Shown here piece by piece: positions 33,954 to 42,858 of a stretch of 64,000 bases of DNA. A program made the translations under genes and the position numbers. Below the pieces are notes generated by a model. It was not told the DNA's origin, made no database searches, and saw only the letters and a program-made list of their open reading frames with translations. Location: assembly GCF_001877785.1 (NCBI RefSeq), contig NZ_MINN01000106.1, positions 1 to 64,000 on the forward strand. Direction: 5' to 3'. Each line of letters starts with the position of its first letter. The stretch's first letter is position 1. The stretch comes from Rossellomorea aquimaris. GTDB lineage: Bacteria; Bacillota; Bacilli; Bacillales; Bacillaceae_B.

Positions 33954-34722
33954 GACGCTTGTCATCAAACTCGGAGGGAGCATCCTGTACAGACTTTCCC
34001 CGCAATTTTTCATGAGCCTTGCCGACTTGGTGAAAGAGTACAACGCGGTGATTGTCCACGGCGGAGGCCCGGAAATCACCACTATGCTCAACAGGCTCAA
34101 TATCGAAACGGCGTTCATAAACGGACAGCGCAAAACTACGGCCGCCGTTCTGGAAGTCGCTGAAATGATGCTGAAAGGAAAAGTGAACGGCCACCTTACC
34201 GGTAAACTGAACGGCCACGGATTGAACGCAGTCGGAATCTGCGGCTATGACGCCAATTTATTGACTGCTTCCTTGATTGACAGGGAGTCACTTGGATTGG
34301 TCGGTGAAATTGAAGAAGTGAACACCGGGTTGCTGAGAGTATTGATTTCAGAAGGATATCTCCCTGTGATTGCGCCTCTTGCCCTTACGAAAGAAGGGAC
34401 TAAGGTGAATGTCAATGCCGACCTCGCTGCTGCTGCGATTGCGAAAGCAGCAGCAGCGGAAAAGCTTTTATACGTTACCGATGTACCCGGTATCCTTCAT
34501 GACGGAAAATTGATTCCTGACACAACCGCTGGAGAGATCGAGGGGATGATTGCGGACGGTGTGATTTCGGGAGGGATGATCCCGAAGGTGAACTCGGCGC
34601 TTTCCGCATTGTCGCCCCATCTGAAAGAAGTGATGATCACAGGCGGACAGCAGGCGATTTTTAAAGACGGCAGCATACTTGGTACAAAAATCAAAGATAA
34701 AGGAGGGGTTGCGGCCTCATGA
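33916..34722 (+). CDS. argB: N-acetylglutamate kinase
   Basis: ArgB phosphorylates N-acetylglutamate. The 268-residue amino-acid-kinase fold has VIKLGGSIL, IVHGGGPEI, VNVNADLAAAAIA and the C-terminal GGMIPKVNSAL. The start at 33916 lies inside argJ; later in-frame ATGs at 33922 and 33934 are alternatives and would better match shorter orthologues. It overlaps argD by 4 bp. Confidence 0.95.
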   Translation: MTMSKSMPATGRETLVIKLGGSILYRLSPQFFMSLADLVKEYNAVIVHGGGPEITTMLNRLNIETAFINGQRKTTAAVLEVAEMMLKGKVNGHLTGKLNGHGLNAVGICGYDANLLTASLIDRESLGLVGEIEEVNTGLLRVLISEGYLPVIAPLALTKEGTKVNVNADLAAAAIAKAAAAEKLLYVTDVPGILHDGKLIPDTTAGEIEGMIADGVISGGMIPKVNSALSALSPHLKEVMITGGQQAIFKDGSILGTKIKDKGGVAAS

Positions 34723-35879
34723 GTCACTTATTCCCTGTGTACAATCGATTGGATGTCGAACTGGTTGAAGGTGAAGGAACAAAGGTGAAAGACGCCGGGG
34801 GAAAGACATATCTGGACTTTATAGCGGGCATCGCGGTCTGCAATCTCGGCCACACCCCGGAAGCGGTCAAGCAAGCGGTGCAAGAACAGCTTGATAAACT
34901 TTGGCATGTGTCGAATCTGTTCCAGCTATCCGTACAGGAAGAGGCTGCCGGTCTTCTGGCTGATGCAAGCGGGCTGGATGCGGTATTCTTCTGCAACAGC
35001 GGGGCGGAAGCGAACGAAGCGGCAATCAAACTGGCCAAAAAACATACGGGTAAAACAAAAATTCTGACCTTTAAACAATCCTTCCATGGCCGCACATTCG
35101 CGACGATGAGCGCAACAGGCCAGGAGAAGATCCACAGCGGATTCGGTCCGCTGCTGCCGGCTTTTGAATACCTGCCTTTTAACGACGTGAAAGCGCTGGG
35201 TGACGTTGATGGTGACGATATTGCGGGAATCATGGTCGAAGTGATCCAGGGGGAAGGCGGAGTCCATCCGGGAACGGAAAAGTTTCTAAAAGAAGTAGAG
35301 AATAAGTGCAGGGAACTCGGTGCCCTTCTGATCATAGATGAAGTGCAGACAGGGATCGGGCGCACCGGAGAGCCATTTGCTTTTCAGCATTACCCTCTGC
35401 AGCCTGATATTGTGACAGCTGCGAAGGGTCTCGGAAGCGGATTCCCGGTCGGGGCGATGATCGGAAAGAAAGAGCTCGTTGACACATTTTCACCCGGCAC
35501 CCACGGATCCACCTTTGGAGGGAATCCCCTGGCGATGGCCGCAGTGAAGGCGACTTTGGAGACTATCATCGACGAGTCATTTTTAAAAGAAGTGAAAGAA
35601 AAGTCTGAAGCATTTATCCAGTCCCTTAAACATAAACTTGAGTCATTGCCTCTTGTGAAAGAGATAAGGGGGGAAGGCTTCATGATCGGCATCCAATTGA
35701 CGGAAGAAGCGAAGGGGCCGATCGGGCGCCTGCGGGAAAACGGGCTGCTGACACTTCCTGCAGGGCCGGATGTCATCCGTCTGCTCCCGCCTTTGAACGT
35801 CACCGAAGAGGAACTTCAGGAAGCACTCTCGATACTGGAACACTGCCTCAGTCAACAAACGGCGGAAGCGGCCAGATAA
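34719..35879 (+). CDS. argD: Acetylornithine aminotransferase
   Basis: ArgD makes N-acetylornithine from the semialdehyde and glutamate, using PLP. The 386-residue class III aminotransferase has FFCNSGAEANEAAIKLAKK, LIIDEVQTGIGRTG and the PLP lysine in VTAAKGLGSGFP at about residue 240. The ATG overlaps the argB stop (ATGA). A short A/T-rich gap with ARG-box-like sites separates it from carA. Confidence 0.96.
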   Translation: MSHLFPVYNRLDVELVEGEGTKVKDAGGKTYLDFIAGIAVCNLGHTPEAVKQAVQEQLDKLWHVSNLFQLSVQEEAAGLLADASGLDAVFFCNSGAEANEAAIKLAKKHTGKTKILTFKQSFHGRTFATMSATGQEKIHSGFGPLLPAFEYLPFNDVKALGDVDGDDIAGIMVEVIQGEGGVHPGTEKFLKEVENKCRELGALLIIDEVQTGIGRTGEPFAFQHYPLQPDIVTAAKGLGSGFPVGAMIGKKELVDTFSPGTHGSTFGGNPLAMAAVKATLETIIDESFLKEVKEKSEAFIQSLKHKLESLPLVKEIRGEGFMIGIQLTEEAKGPIGRLRENGLLTLPAGPDVIRLLPPLNVTEEELQEALSILEHCLSQQTAEAAR

Positions 35880-35895
35880 ATTTTTTTAATCAGAA

Positions 35896-35933
35896 ATGTA
35901 TAAAAATACTTATTTTATAATAAAAATTCACTT
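35896..35933. promoter_or_regulatory. Tandem ARG-box-like sites before carA
   Basis: AATGTATAAAAATACTTATT (35896-35915) and TATAATAAAAATTCACTTA (35916-35934) both match the AhrC half-site style AATAAAAATTCA. They fill the gap between argD and carA, so an arginine-regulated internal promoter or operator is likely. Confidence 0.55.
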
Positions 35934-35949
35934 ATTGGAGGGATACATC

Positions 35950-37014
35950 ATGACCGGCTGCTTAAGTTTGGAAAACGGGACCGTCTTCAAGGGAGAATTG
36001 TCCCCCGGCTGCAACGGGACCGTTGTCGGCGAGATCGTGTTTTTTACAGGTATGACGGGTTATCAGGAGGTGCTCACGGATCCTTCCTATAAAGATCAAA
36101 TCGTGGTCTTCACCTATCCGCTGATCGGCCAGTATGGAATTAATGAAAGTGATTCCGAAAGTGCAGAACCTCAGGTCAAAGGGGTAGTAATGCTTCATTG
36201 TCCGGACGTTTATTCGCATTATCAGGCGACGTCTTCCCTTAAAGAGTATCTACGAAAATGGAATATTCCTTATATGACGGGAGTGGACACCCGCCAGGTG
36301 GTGAAAACGATCAGGGAGCTGGGGAGCCAGAATGCATGTATGAGTTCATCAGCACGAATTCCCCCTTCCCATACGCTGAAGGGCCAGATTGAACAAGTGG
36401 CATCGGCAGAAGTAAGCAGGTATGGAAGCGGGAGTATACAAGTCGTCCTGATTGATTTCGGGGTGAAGAAGTCAATCATCACGAGCCTTGTGGATATGGA
36501 TTGTTCGGTCACCGTCATGCCATATGACCGTCTGGAATTACTTCAGAAGCTGGAGCCGGATGCAATCGTCATATCCAACGGACCCGGCGACCCGAAAGAA
36601 ATGGGGGGCATACTGCCGCAACTGAAAGAATATATCCTGACACTCCCGACGCTCGGAATTTGCCTGGGTCATCAACTGATCGCCCTGGCACTGGGGGGCA
36701 ATACCCGAAAGCTGCTGTTCGGCCACAGGGGTGCAAATCATCCGGTCATCGATTACGGAACAGGCCGGGTTTACCTGACGTCCCAGAATCACAACTATGT
36801 CGTCGAGGATGAGAGTTTAAAAGGGACGAATCTCAAGCCTCGTTTTCTCAATGTGAACGATGGTTCTGTAGAAGGACTGCAGCATGAGACGAAACCGATT
36901 CTATCCGTGCAATTCCATCCGGAGGCGCGTCCCGGTCCCGAAGATGCATCGTACATCTTTGAAGAATTCTATCAATCCATCAAACAACCAGGGAGAGAGA
37001 AGATTTATGCCTAA
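35950..37014 (+). CDS. carA: Carbamoyl-phosphate synthase small subunit (arginine type)
   Basis: CarA is the glutaminase that feeds ammonia to CarB. The 354-residue protein has an N-terminal CPSase domain (FFTGMTGYQEVLTDPSY) and a class I amidotransferase with LGICLGHQ (catalytic Cys near 239) and the His-Glu pair in VQFHPEARPGPED. ATG 35950 follows TTGGAGGG. Its position among arg genes indicates the arginine-specific isoenzyme. It overlaps carB by 8 bp. Confidence 0.95.
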   Translation: MTGCLSLENGTVFKGELSPGCNGTVVGEIVFFTGMTGYQEVLTDPSYKDQIVVFTYPLIGQYGINESDSESAEPQVKGVVMLHCPDVYSHYQATSSLKEYLRKWNIPYMTGVDTRQVVKTIRELGSQNACMSSSARIPPSHTLKGQIEQVASAEVSRYGSGSIQVVLIDFGVKKSIITSLVDMDCSVTVMPYDRLELLQKLEPDAIVISNGPGDPKEMGGILPQLKEYILTLPTLGICLGHQLIALALGGNTRKLLFGHRGANHPVIDYGTGRVYLTSQNHNYVVEDESLKGTNLKPRFLNVNDGSVEGLQHETKPILSVQFHPEARPGPEDASYIFEEFYQSIKQPGREKIYA

Positions 37015-40000
37015 AGATTCAAGTATTCAGAAGATCCTCGTCATCGGATCCGGACCGATCATCATCGGTCAGGCAGCAGAGTTCGATTATTCAGGCACCC
37101 AGGGCTGCCTTGCCCTGAAGGAAGACGGATATGAAGTCGTCCTCGTGAACCATAATCCGGCGACGATCATGACAGACACCGAAAATGCCGACACCGTCTA
37201 CTGTGAGCCTCTGACGGTAAAAACGGTCACAGGCATCATTGAAAAGGAGAAGCCAGACGGCCTGGTGGCGAATCTTGGCGGGCAGACGGCGCTCAATCTT
37301 GCCGTGGAGCTCCATGAAAAAGGGGTACTCGATAAATACGACGTGAAGCTGCTCGGTACCTCGGTGGAGTCGATCCAGAAGGGGGAAGACCGTGAAAAAT
37401 TCCGTACCCTCATGAACGAGCTCGGCCATCCGGTCGCTGAAAGTGAAATCGTGGAGGACGTCAAAGCTGCGCTTGCTTTTGCCGAAAGGATTTCGCTGCC
37501 GATCATTGTCCGCCCGGCTTATACACTGGGAGGAAGAGGAGGCGGGATCGCATCCACGGAAGAAGAGTACGTCAAGCTTGTCCAGACCGGGTTGAAAGCA
37601 AGCCCGATCAATCAGATCCTTGTGGAAAAGAGCATTGCAGGCTTCAAGGAAATCGAGTATGAAGTGATGAGAGATTCGAAAGGAAATTGTATATCGGTAT
37701 GCAACATGGAAAATTTTGATCCGGTAGGGGTCCACACCGGTGATTCGATCGTCGTTGCCCCTTCCCAGACCTTGAGGGATCAGGAGTTCCATATGCTCCG
37801 TACGGCTGCTTTTGATATCATCAATGCCCTCGAAGTCGTGGGAGGCTGCAATATACAGTTTGCTTTAGACCCTGACAGCAATCAATACTACGTCATTGAA
37901 GTCAATCCGCGGGTCAGCCGTTCATCGGCACTGGCCTCGAAAGCGACCGGCTACCCGATTGCGAAAATCGCCGTCAAGCTGGCCGTCGGCTATTCATTGG
38001 ATGAAATCATCAATCCTCTGACAAGGACGACGTATGCAAGCTTTGAACCTGCGCTTGATTATGTGGTCGTAAAGTTCCCTCGCTGGCCGTTCGATAAGTT
38101 CCCTGAAGGAAACCGCCGTCTCGGTACGAAAATGAAAGCGACCGGGGAAGTGATGGCGATTGAACGGACGATGGAAGCAGCCTTTCAAAAGGCGGTCCAA
38201 TCCCTGGACATCGGTGCGGTGGGTCTATCCCTTAAGGAAGGACTTGTGTCATTGCCGGACGGGGAGCTCCTCGACGCAATCGAATCCCCGACGGACATCC
38301 GCTTCTTTCAGCTGGTGGAGCTGATGAGAAGAGGCGTAGGCATGGATGAGCTTCTTGACAAAACAGGAATCGATCAACTGTTTCTGTCCGTCCTTGAAAA
38401 TCTGTTGAAGGTAGAGAGTAAGCTGCAGCTGGAACCTTTAAGTCCTGAACTCCTGGAGCTGTCCAAAAAATATAGATTCGAAGACCGTGATATTGCAAGA
38501 CTTTCAGGCACCGGGGAAAGCGATGTAACGTCTCTGCGCCAGGCTCTCGGGATCAGACCGGGCTTCAAAATGGTCGACACATGCGCAGGCGAATTCGAAG
38601 CGATCACCAACTATGCGTACTCCACCTACTGGGGTGAAAATGAAATAGAGCCGCTTTCCGGCGAAAAGAAGGCGCTTATCATCGGGTCCGGTCCGATCCG
38701 GATCGGACAGGGAGTGGAGTTCGACTACAGTGCAGTCAAAGCGAATCAGCGCCTCCAGGATCACGGCTACAAAACGATCATCGTGAATAATAATCCTGAA
38801 ACGGTGAGCACCGATTATGAAACGGCAGACCGACTGTATTTCGAGCCGGTCACAGAAGAGAGCGTCATGGCAATCATTGAACATGAGGGTATCGATACCG
38901 TCCTCGTTCAATTCGGGGGACAGACCGCCTTGAATCTTGCGCCTCTTTTAGAAAAAAGAGGGGTTCATCTGCTTGGTATCACTTCTGACACCATTGATGC
39001 CGTCGAAGACCGTGACAGATTCTATCAATTGCTTGATGGGCTGAAGATTCCCCGCGTAAAAGGAGATATCTGTCACAGCAAATCCCAGGCACTGAAGGCA
39101 GCAAAGGATCTGCAATTCCCGATTTTGTGCCGTCCGTCTTATGTCATCGGCGGTAAGGGCATGGTCAAATTGGAATCGAAGGATGAACTCCATAAGTGGC
39201 TCCAGGAAGCTGACGAAGACTATTTCCCGGTCCTTGTCGATGAATTCAAAACGGGTGCAGAAGCCGAAATCGATTTGGTGGCAGACGGAGAGAATGCCTA
39301 TATACCGGGCATCATGGAGCATATTGAACGGGCCGGCGTTCATTCGGGAGACAGCATGGCCATTTTTCCTGCTCAATCACTGTCCGCCAAAGTCATAAGT
39401 GAAATCGCGGACTATGCCGGGAAAGTCGTCTCTGCCCTGAATTATAAAGGAATCATGAATATCCAGTTCCTCCTTCAGGGGGAAGAGGTATTCATATTGG
39501 AAGTCAATCCGCGGGCAAGCCGGACAGTGCCGATCATCAGCAAGGTCATCGGCTTTTCATTAATTGAAATGGCAGCCGACCTTTTATGTGACGGGCATCT
39601 GAAGATCGATTCGTTCCCTGCACCGGCGGGCGCCGATCTTGAAACCGTGGCGGTAAAATATCCGGTCTTTTCTTCCCACGCCCTTCCTGAACTTGACCAC
39701 ATCCTGGGAGCGAATATGAAATCGACCGGAGAAGGGATGTGCCTTGGACATACGGTGGAAGAAGCAATGTTCAAGGTATTTGAACCGCTGCATGATCACG
39801 TGCAGAACGGAGGCACAATTTTCGTCGATGGAGATATCGACGATCTTCAAGTCTATCGTACTTCCGGAGAAGCAGGATTCCATGAGTGGGTGGACTCCGC
39901 CGAAGCAGCGGTCTATTTCAATAACCAGGATAACGGAGAAATGAAGAAGAAACGCATTCAGGCTCTTGAAGCGGGAATTACCGTCATCACGGAAAAAGAA

Positions 40001-40090
40001 ACCCTGCTTGCTTTTATCAAGAGTATGGAGGCGGGTGAAGCCGCTCCGATTCCACTGGCAAAACCTAAATTGATGCAAGGAGTGAAGTGA
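37007..40090 (+). CDS. carB: Carbamoyl-phosphate synthase large subunit (arginine type)
   Basis: CarB builds carbamoyl phosphate from bicarbonate, ammonia and two ATP. The 1027-residue protein has two ATP-grasp halves: LVIGSGPIIIGQAAEFDYSG opens the first and LIIGSGPIRIGQGVEFDYS (near 560) the second. Each half has ENFDPVGVHTGDS-type or ERAGVHSGDS motifs and VNPRASR-type residues. A C-terminal allosteric domain follows. It overlaps carA by 8 bp and precedes argF by 2 bp. Confidence 0.96.
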   Translation: MPKDSSIQKILVIGSGPIIIGQAAEFDYSGTQGCLALKEDGYEVVLVNHNPATIMTDTENADTVYCEPLTVKTVTGIIEKEKPDGLVANLGGQTALNLAVELHEKGVLDKYDVKLLGTSVESIQKGEDREKFRTLMNELGHPVAESEIVEDVKAALAFAERISLPIIVRPAYTLGGRGGGIASTEEEYVKLVQTGLKASPINQILVEKSIAGFKEIEYEVMRDSKGNCISVCNMENFDPVGVHTGDSIVVAPSQTLRDQEFHMLRTAAFDIINALEVVGGCNIQFALDPDSNQYYVIEVNPRVSRSSALASKATGYPIAKIAVKLAVGYSLDEIINPLTRTTYASFEPALDYVVVKFPRWPFDKFPEGNRRLGTKMKATGEVMAIERTMEAAFQKAVQSLDIGAVGLSLKEGLVSLPDGELLDAIESPTDIRFFQLVELMRRGVGMDELLDKTGIDQLFLSVLENLLKVESKLQLEPLSPELLELSKKYRFEDRDIARLSGTGESDVTSLRQALGIRPGFKMVDTCAGEFEAITNYAYSTYWGENEIEPLSGEKKALIIGSGPIRIGQGVEFDYSAVKANQRLQDHGYKTIIVNNNPETVSTDYETADRLYFEPVTEESVMAIIEHEGIDTVLVQFGGQTALNLAPLLEKRGVHLLGITSDTIDAVEDRDRFYQLLDGLKIPRVKGDICHSKSQALKAAKDLQFPILCRPSYVIGGKGMVKLESKDELHKWLQEADEDYFPVLVDEFKTGAEAEIDLVADGENAYIPGIMEHIERAGVHSGDSMAIFPAQSLSAKVISEIADYAGKVVSALNYKGIMNIQFLLQGEEVFILEVNPRASRTVPIISKVIGFSLIEMAADLLCDGHLKIDSFPAPAGADLETVAVKYPVFSSHALPELDHILGANMKSTGEGMCLGHTVEEAMFKVFEPLHDHVQNGGTIFVDGDIDDLQVYRTSGEAGFHEWVDSAEAAVYFNNQDNGEMKKKRIQALEAGITVITEKETLLAFIKSMEAGEAAPIPLAKPKLMQGVK

Positions 40091-40092
40091 AC

Positions 40093-41049
40093 ATGATGAA
40101 ATCAAATGCAGTCCTGTCGCCGTTTAAGACACTACCCCTTAAAGGGAGGGACGTGTTGACGTGGCTGGACTATACAACAGAAGAGGTACATGAACTCCTG
40201 TCACTGGCGGAGCAGCTTAAGAAGGACCCGGTTTCCAAGAGCCTCGAAGGGAAAACACTCGGGATGATCTTCGAGAAATCATCGACCAGGACCCGTGTAT
40301 CCTTTGAGGCCGGCATGCTGCAGCTGGGCGGGCACGCGATCTACATGAATTCACGCGACATCCAGCTTGGAAGGGGCGAATCGATTGCAGATACAGCGAA
40401 AGTGCTTTCCTCTTATGTCGATGCCATCATGATCCGCACCTTTGAACATGAAAAGGTTGCAGCACTTGCCGAGCATGCAAGTGTTCCCGTCATCAATGGC
40501 TTATGCGATACGTATCACCCCTGTCAGGCGCTCGCGGATGTATTGACTATCTATGAGCTGAAAGGTCAGCTCGCCGGACTGAAGGTAGTCTATATTGGGG
40601 ACGGGAATAATGTTGCACACTCCTTCATGATCCTCTGTGCCAAGCTTGGGATGGATGTGGCGGTGGCCTGTCCCGAAGGGTATGAGCCTGCTCAGGAAGT
40701 CATCGATGCCACTGTTGAGCTTACCGGGCACAGCGGAGGGAGCTTTACGCTCACCCATGACCCGGTGGAGGCCGCTGCCGGCGCCGATATCGTCTATACA
40801 GATGTCTGGGCCAGCATGGGACAGGAAGAGGAGACTGCAGAGCGACTTCAGATCTTCGAGCCTTACCAGGTAAATGACGAACTGCTTGCCCACTCCTCCT
40901 CAGACGTGAAATTCCTGCACTGCCTCCCTGCCCACCGCGGGGAAGAAGTGACTGGCGAAGTCATCGACGGAGTGAAGTCGGCTGTATTTCAGCAGGCGGA
41001 GAACCGTTTGCATGTGCAAAAGGCGATTCTGTTGTCTGTAATTGGTTGA
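40093..41049 (+). CDS. argF: Ornithine carbamoyltransferase
   Basis: ArgF makes citrulline from ornithine and carbamoyl phosphate supplied by CarAB. The 318-residue protein has the carbamoyl-phosphate loop SSTRTRVSFE, the HPCQALADVLT motif and the ornithine-binding FLHCLPAHRGEEV. ATG 40093 follows AAGGAGTG; a GTG at 40087 would overlap the carB stop but sits too close to the ribosome site. It ends the arg cluster. Confidence 0.96.
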   Translation: MMKSNAVLSPFKTLPLKGRDVLTWLDYTTEEVHELLSLAEQLKKDPVSKSLEGKTLGMIFEKSSTRTRVSFEAGMLQLGGHAIYMNSRDIQLGRGESIADTAKVLSSYVDAIMIRTFEHEKVAALAEHASVPVINGLCDTYHPCQALADVLTIYELKGQLAGLKVVYIGDGNNVAHSFMILCAKLGMDVAVACPEGYEPAQEVIDATVELTGHSGGSFTLTHDPVEAAAGADIVYTDVWASMGQEEETAERLQIFEPYQVNDELLAHSSSDVKFLHCLPAHRGEEVTGEVIDGVKSAVFQQAENRLHVQKAILLSVIG

Positions 41050-41063
41050 TATATAGATGGATG

Positions 41064-41094
41064 AACCCCGTTCTTAGATGGAGCGGGGTTTTTT
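41064..41094 (+). terminator. argF terminator
   Basis: AACCCCG (41064-41070) and CGGGGTT (41084-41090), followed by six T residues. Confidence 0.9.
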
Positions 41095-41262
41095 ATGTGT
41101 GAAATAAGGTACGTTACTTAATTCACATGAAAAACAAGGTGATAAGATGCTAAAGTAATGAAGGAATCTCAAAATATTGTAAATAAATGGTTTGGTTCTG
41201 TCTGGTTTGGGCTACTTAATAGGGGAACAAATATACGGCAGATAAGCAGGGAGGAATAGAGG

Positions 41263-42636
41263 ATGAAACGAATAAACTGGGCCGTCATATTATTGGTGGT
41301 CCTTCTTGCAGCAGCCGCAGCAGGATGTTCACAAGATCAGAAGGCATCCGGGCCTAAAGAGTCGGGCTCGGAGCAATCGAAGGAAACGAAAAAAGAGAAC
41401 GCCGAAGAAGAAAAAAAGAACATACCGCAAGCAGCCTTATATAACGTAGAAGAAATCGTAAAAGAAAAAGGAAAGTACGATCCTGATAAATTAGGCAAGG
41501 ATGAACAATACAAGAAAAAGCTCCTGAAGGAAATCGAAGAGGCCCCTGATAATCTGAGCGGGGAAGAGGCATATTCGCTTGCAGTCTCCCTTGTTGCTGC
41601 AGATATTGAAAAAGAAGCGGAAGGGTTTGAAAAGGTGGACCCCGTCATTACAATCGATTCTTCTACCCCTGAAGATGAAATCGACATTCCTGAGCAGGAA
41701 AAAGTAAACGTGGCCATCCTGCTCGATTCGAGCGGGAGTATGGCAGCTGAAGTCAGCGGGGGCCAGAAAATGAAACTCGCCAAGCAGGCGATCCAGAAAT
41801 ACGCACAGGATCTGCCGGAGGGTTCGGATATCATGCTCCGTGTTTATGGACATAAAGGAACCGGGTCGGATGCTGATAAAGAAATGTCCTGCAAAAGCAA
41901 TGAGGTTGTCTATGACTTGGACGCATACGATGAAAAACGATTCAGTGAATCTCTTGAACAATTCGATCCTTCAGGCTGGACACCATTGGCTGGCGCGATT
42001 GAAGCAGCTCAAAAAGATCTGGAGGATCAAAAAGGGGAAAACATTAAAAATGTCGTGTATGTAGTAAGTGACGGTGTGGAAACATGCGACGGCGATCCAG
42101 TTTCTGCAGCAAAATCCCTGAATGGATCCGATATCCAGGCAGAAGTGAATATCATCGGTTTTGACGTCGACAACGAGGGGCAGGTCAAACTGAAAGAAGT
42201 CGCGGAAGCAGGCGGAGGACAATACAAATCCGTATACTCCGAAAGTGAATTGAATGATTACCTGAAAGAAGAATACAGCCGCTTGTACTGGGAATGGCTG
42301 TCATGGGGGAACGACCGATATTTCGATATTCTCGGTCAGAGCAATGATATCTATTTTGACATGCTCGGCTATGGCAACGACATCTACTTCAAATCACTTG
42401 CGGCCAAAAATGCCATGAGCAGCCTGCGTTATGACTTGAAAGAGATGAATAAGTTCAAAGATGAAGAAGAGGAAGACAAATACACGGAACTGATCAACAT
42501 CAGACATGAAACAGTGGATGAATATTTCGATCAGGAAGAAGAAAGGAAGAATAAAATCCGGGAAGATATGAAAGAAAAACTCGAGAAAAAAGTAAAAGAA
42601 CTGAAAGAAAAGAACACGGATAAATATTCTTCCTGA
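41263..42636 (+). CDS. VWA-domain lipoprotein with an 11-residue repeat
   Basis: This 457-residue protein has a lipoprotein signal with Cys22 (AAAAGCSQ). A charged linker leads to a von Willebrand A domain (about 150-330) with a complete MIDAS: DSSGSMAA, Thr in GWTPLAGAI, Asp in VVSDGVETC. It should bind Mg2+ and a protein ligand outside the cell. After the VWA domain, residues about 349-382 are three tandem 11-residue repeats (NDRYFDILGQS, NDIYFDMLGYG, NDIYFKSLAAK), then a Glu/Lys-rich coiled-coil tail. It resembles the YwmC/YwmD group only in general layout. Partner unknown. Confidence 0.85.
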   Translation: MKRINWAVILLVVLLAAAAAGCSQDQKASGPKESGSEQSKETKKENAEEEKKNIPQAALYNVEEIVKEKGKYDPDKLGKDEQYKKKLLKEIEEAPDNLSGEEAYSLAVSLVAADIEKEAEGFEKVDPVITIDSSTPEDEIDIPEQEKVNVAILLDSSGSMAAEVSGGQKMKLAKQAIQKYAQDLPEGSDIMLRVYGHKGTGSDADKEMSCKSNEVVYDLDAYDEKRFSESLEQFDPSGWTPLAGAIEAAQKDLEDQKGENIKNVVYVVSDGVETCDGDPVSAAKSLNGSDIQAEVNIIGFDVDNEGQVKLKEVAEAGGGQYKSVYSESELNDYLKEEYSRLYWEWLSWGNDRYFDILGQSNDIYFDMLGYGNDIYFKSLAAKNAMSSLRYDLKEMNKFKDEEEEDKYTELINIRHETVDEYFDQEEERKNKIREDMKEKLEKKVKELKEKNTDKYSS

Positions 42637-42652
42637 TGTTCTAATACCTTTA

Positions 42653-42686
42653 AGACACTTTCCAATGAAGGAAGGTGTCTTTTTTA
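42653..42686 (+). terminator. Terminator of the VWA gene
   Basis: AAGACACTTTCC pairs with GGAAGGTGTCTT, followed by a T-run. Confidence 0.85.
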
Positions 42687-42858
42687 TGCGCGACAGATAA
42701 TCTCTACTGAGTTCAATGGATGAATTCCAGAGTTTTTTTCCTGTCATCAGACCTGGATCCATTATTCACTGCTATACTATTAATATGAAATATTTTCCTG
42801 TGATAATGGGTTACTGTTTGAACTCATACAGAGGCAATGGTAAAAGGGGGAGTTTCGA

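Noticed and set aside
34724..35365. Minus-strand frame of 213 codons inside argD
   Set aside because: It is a shadow of argD with Ser/Pro/Thr-rich low-complexity sequence and no start context.
37091..37792. Minus-strand frame of 233 codons inside carB
   Set aside because: It is a mirror of carB; composition is rich in His, Arg and Phe as expected from antisense reading.
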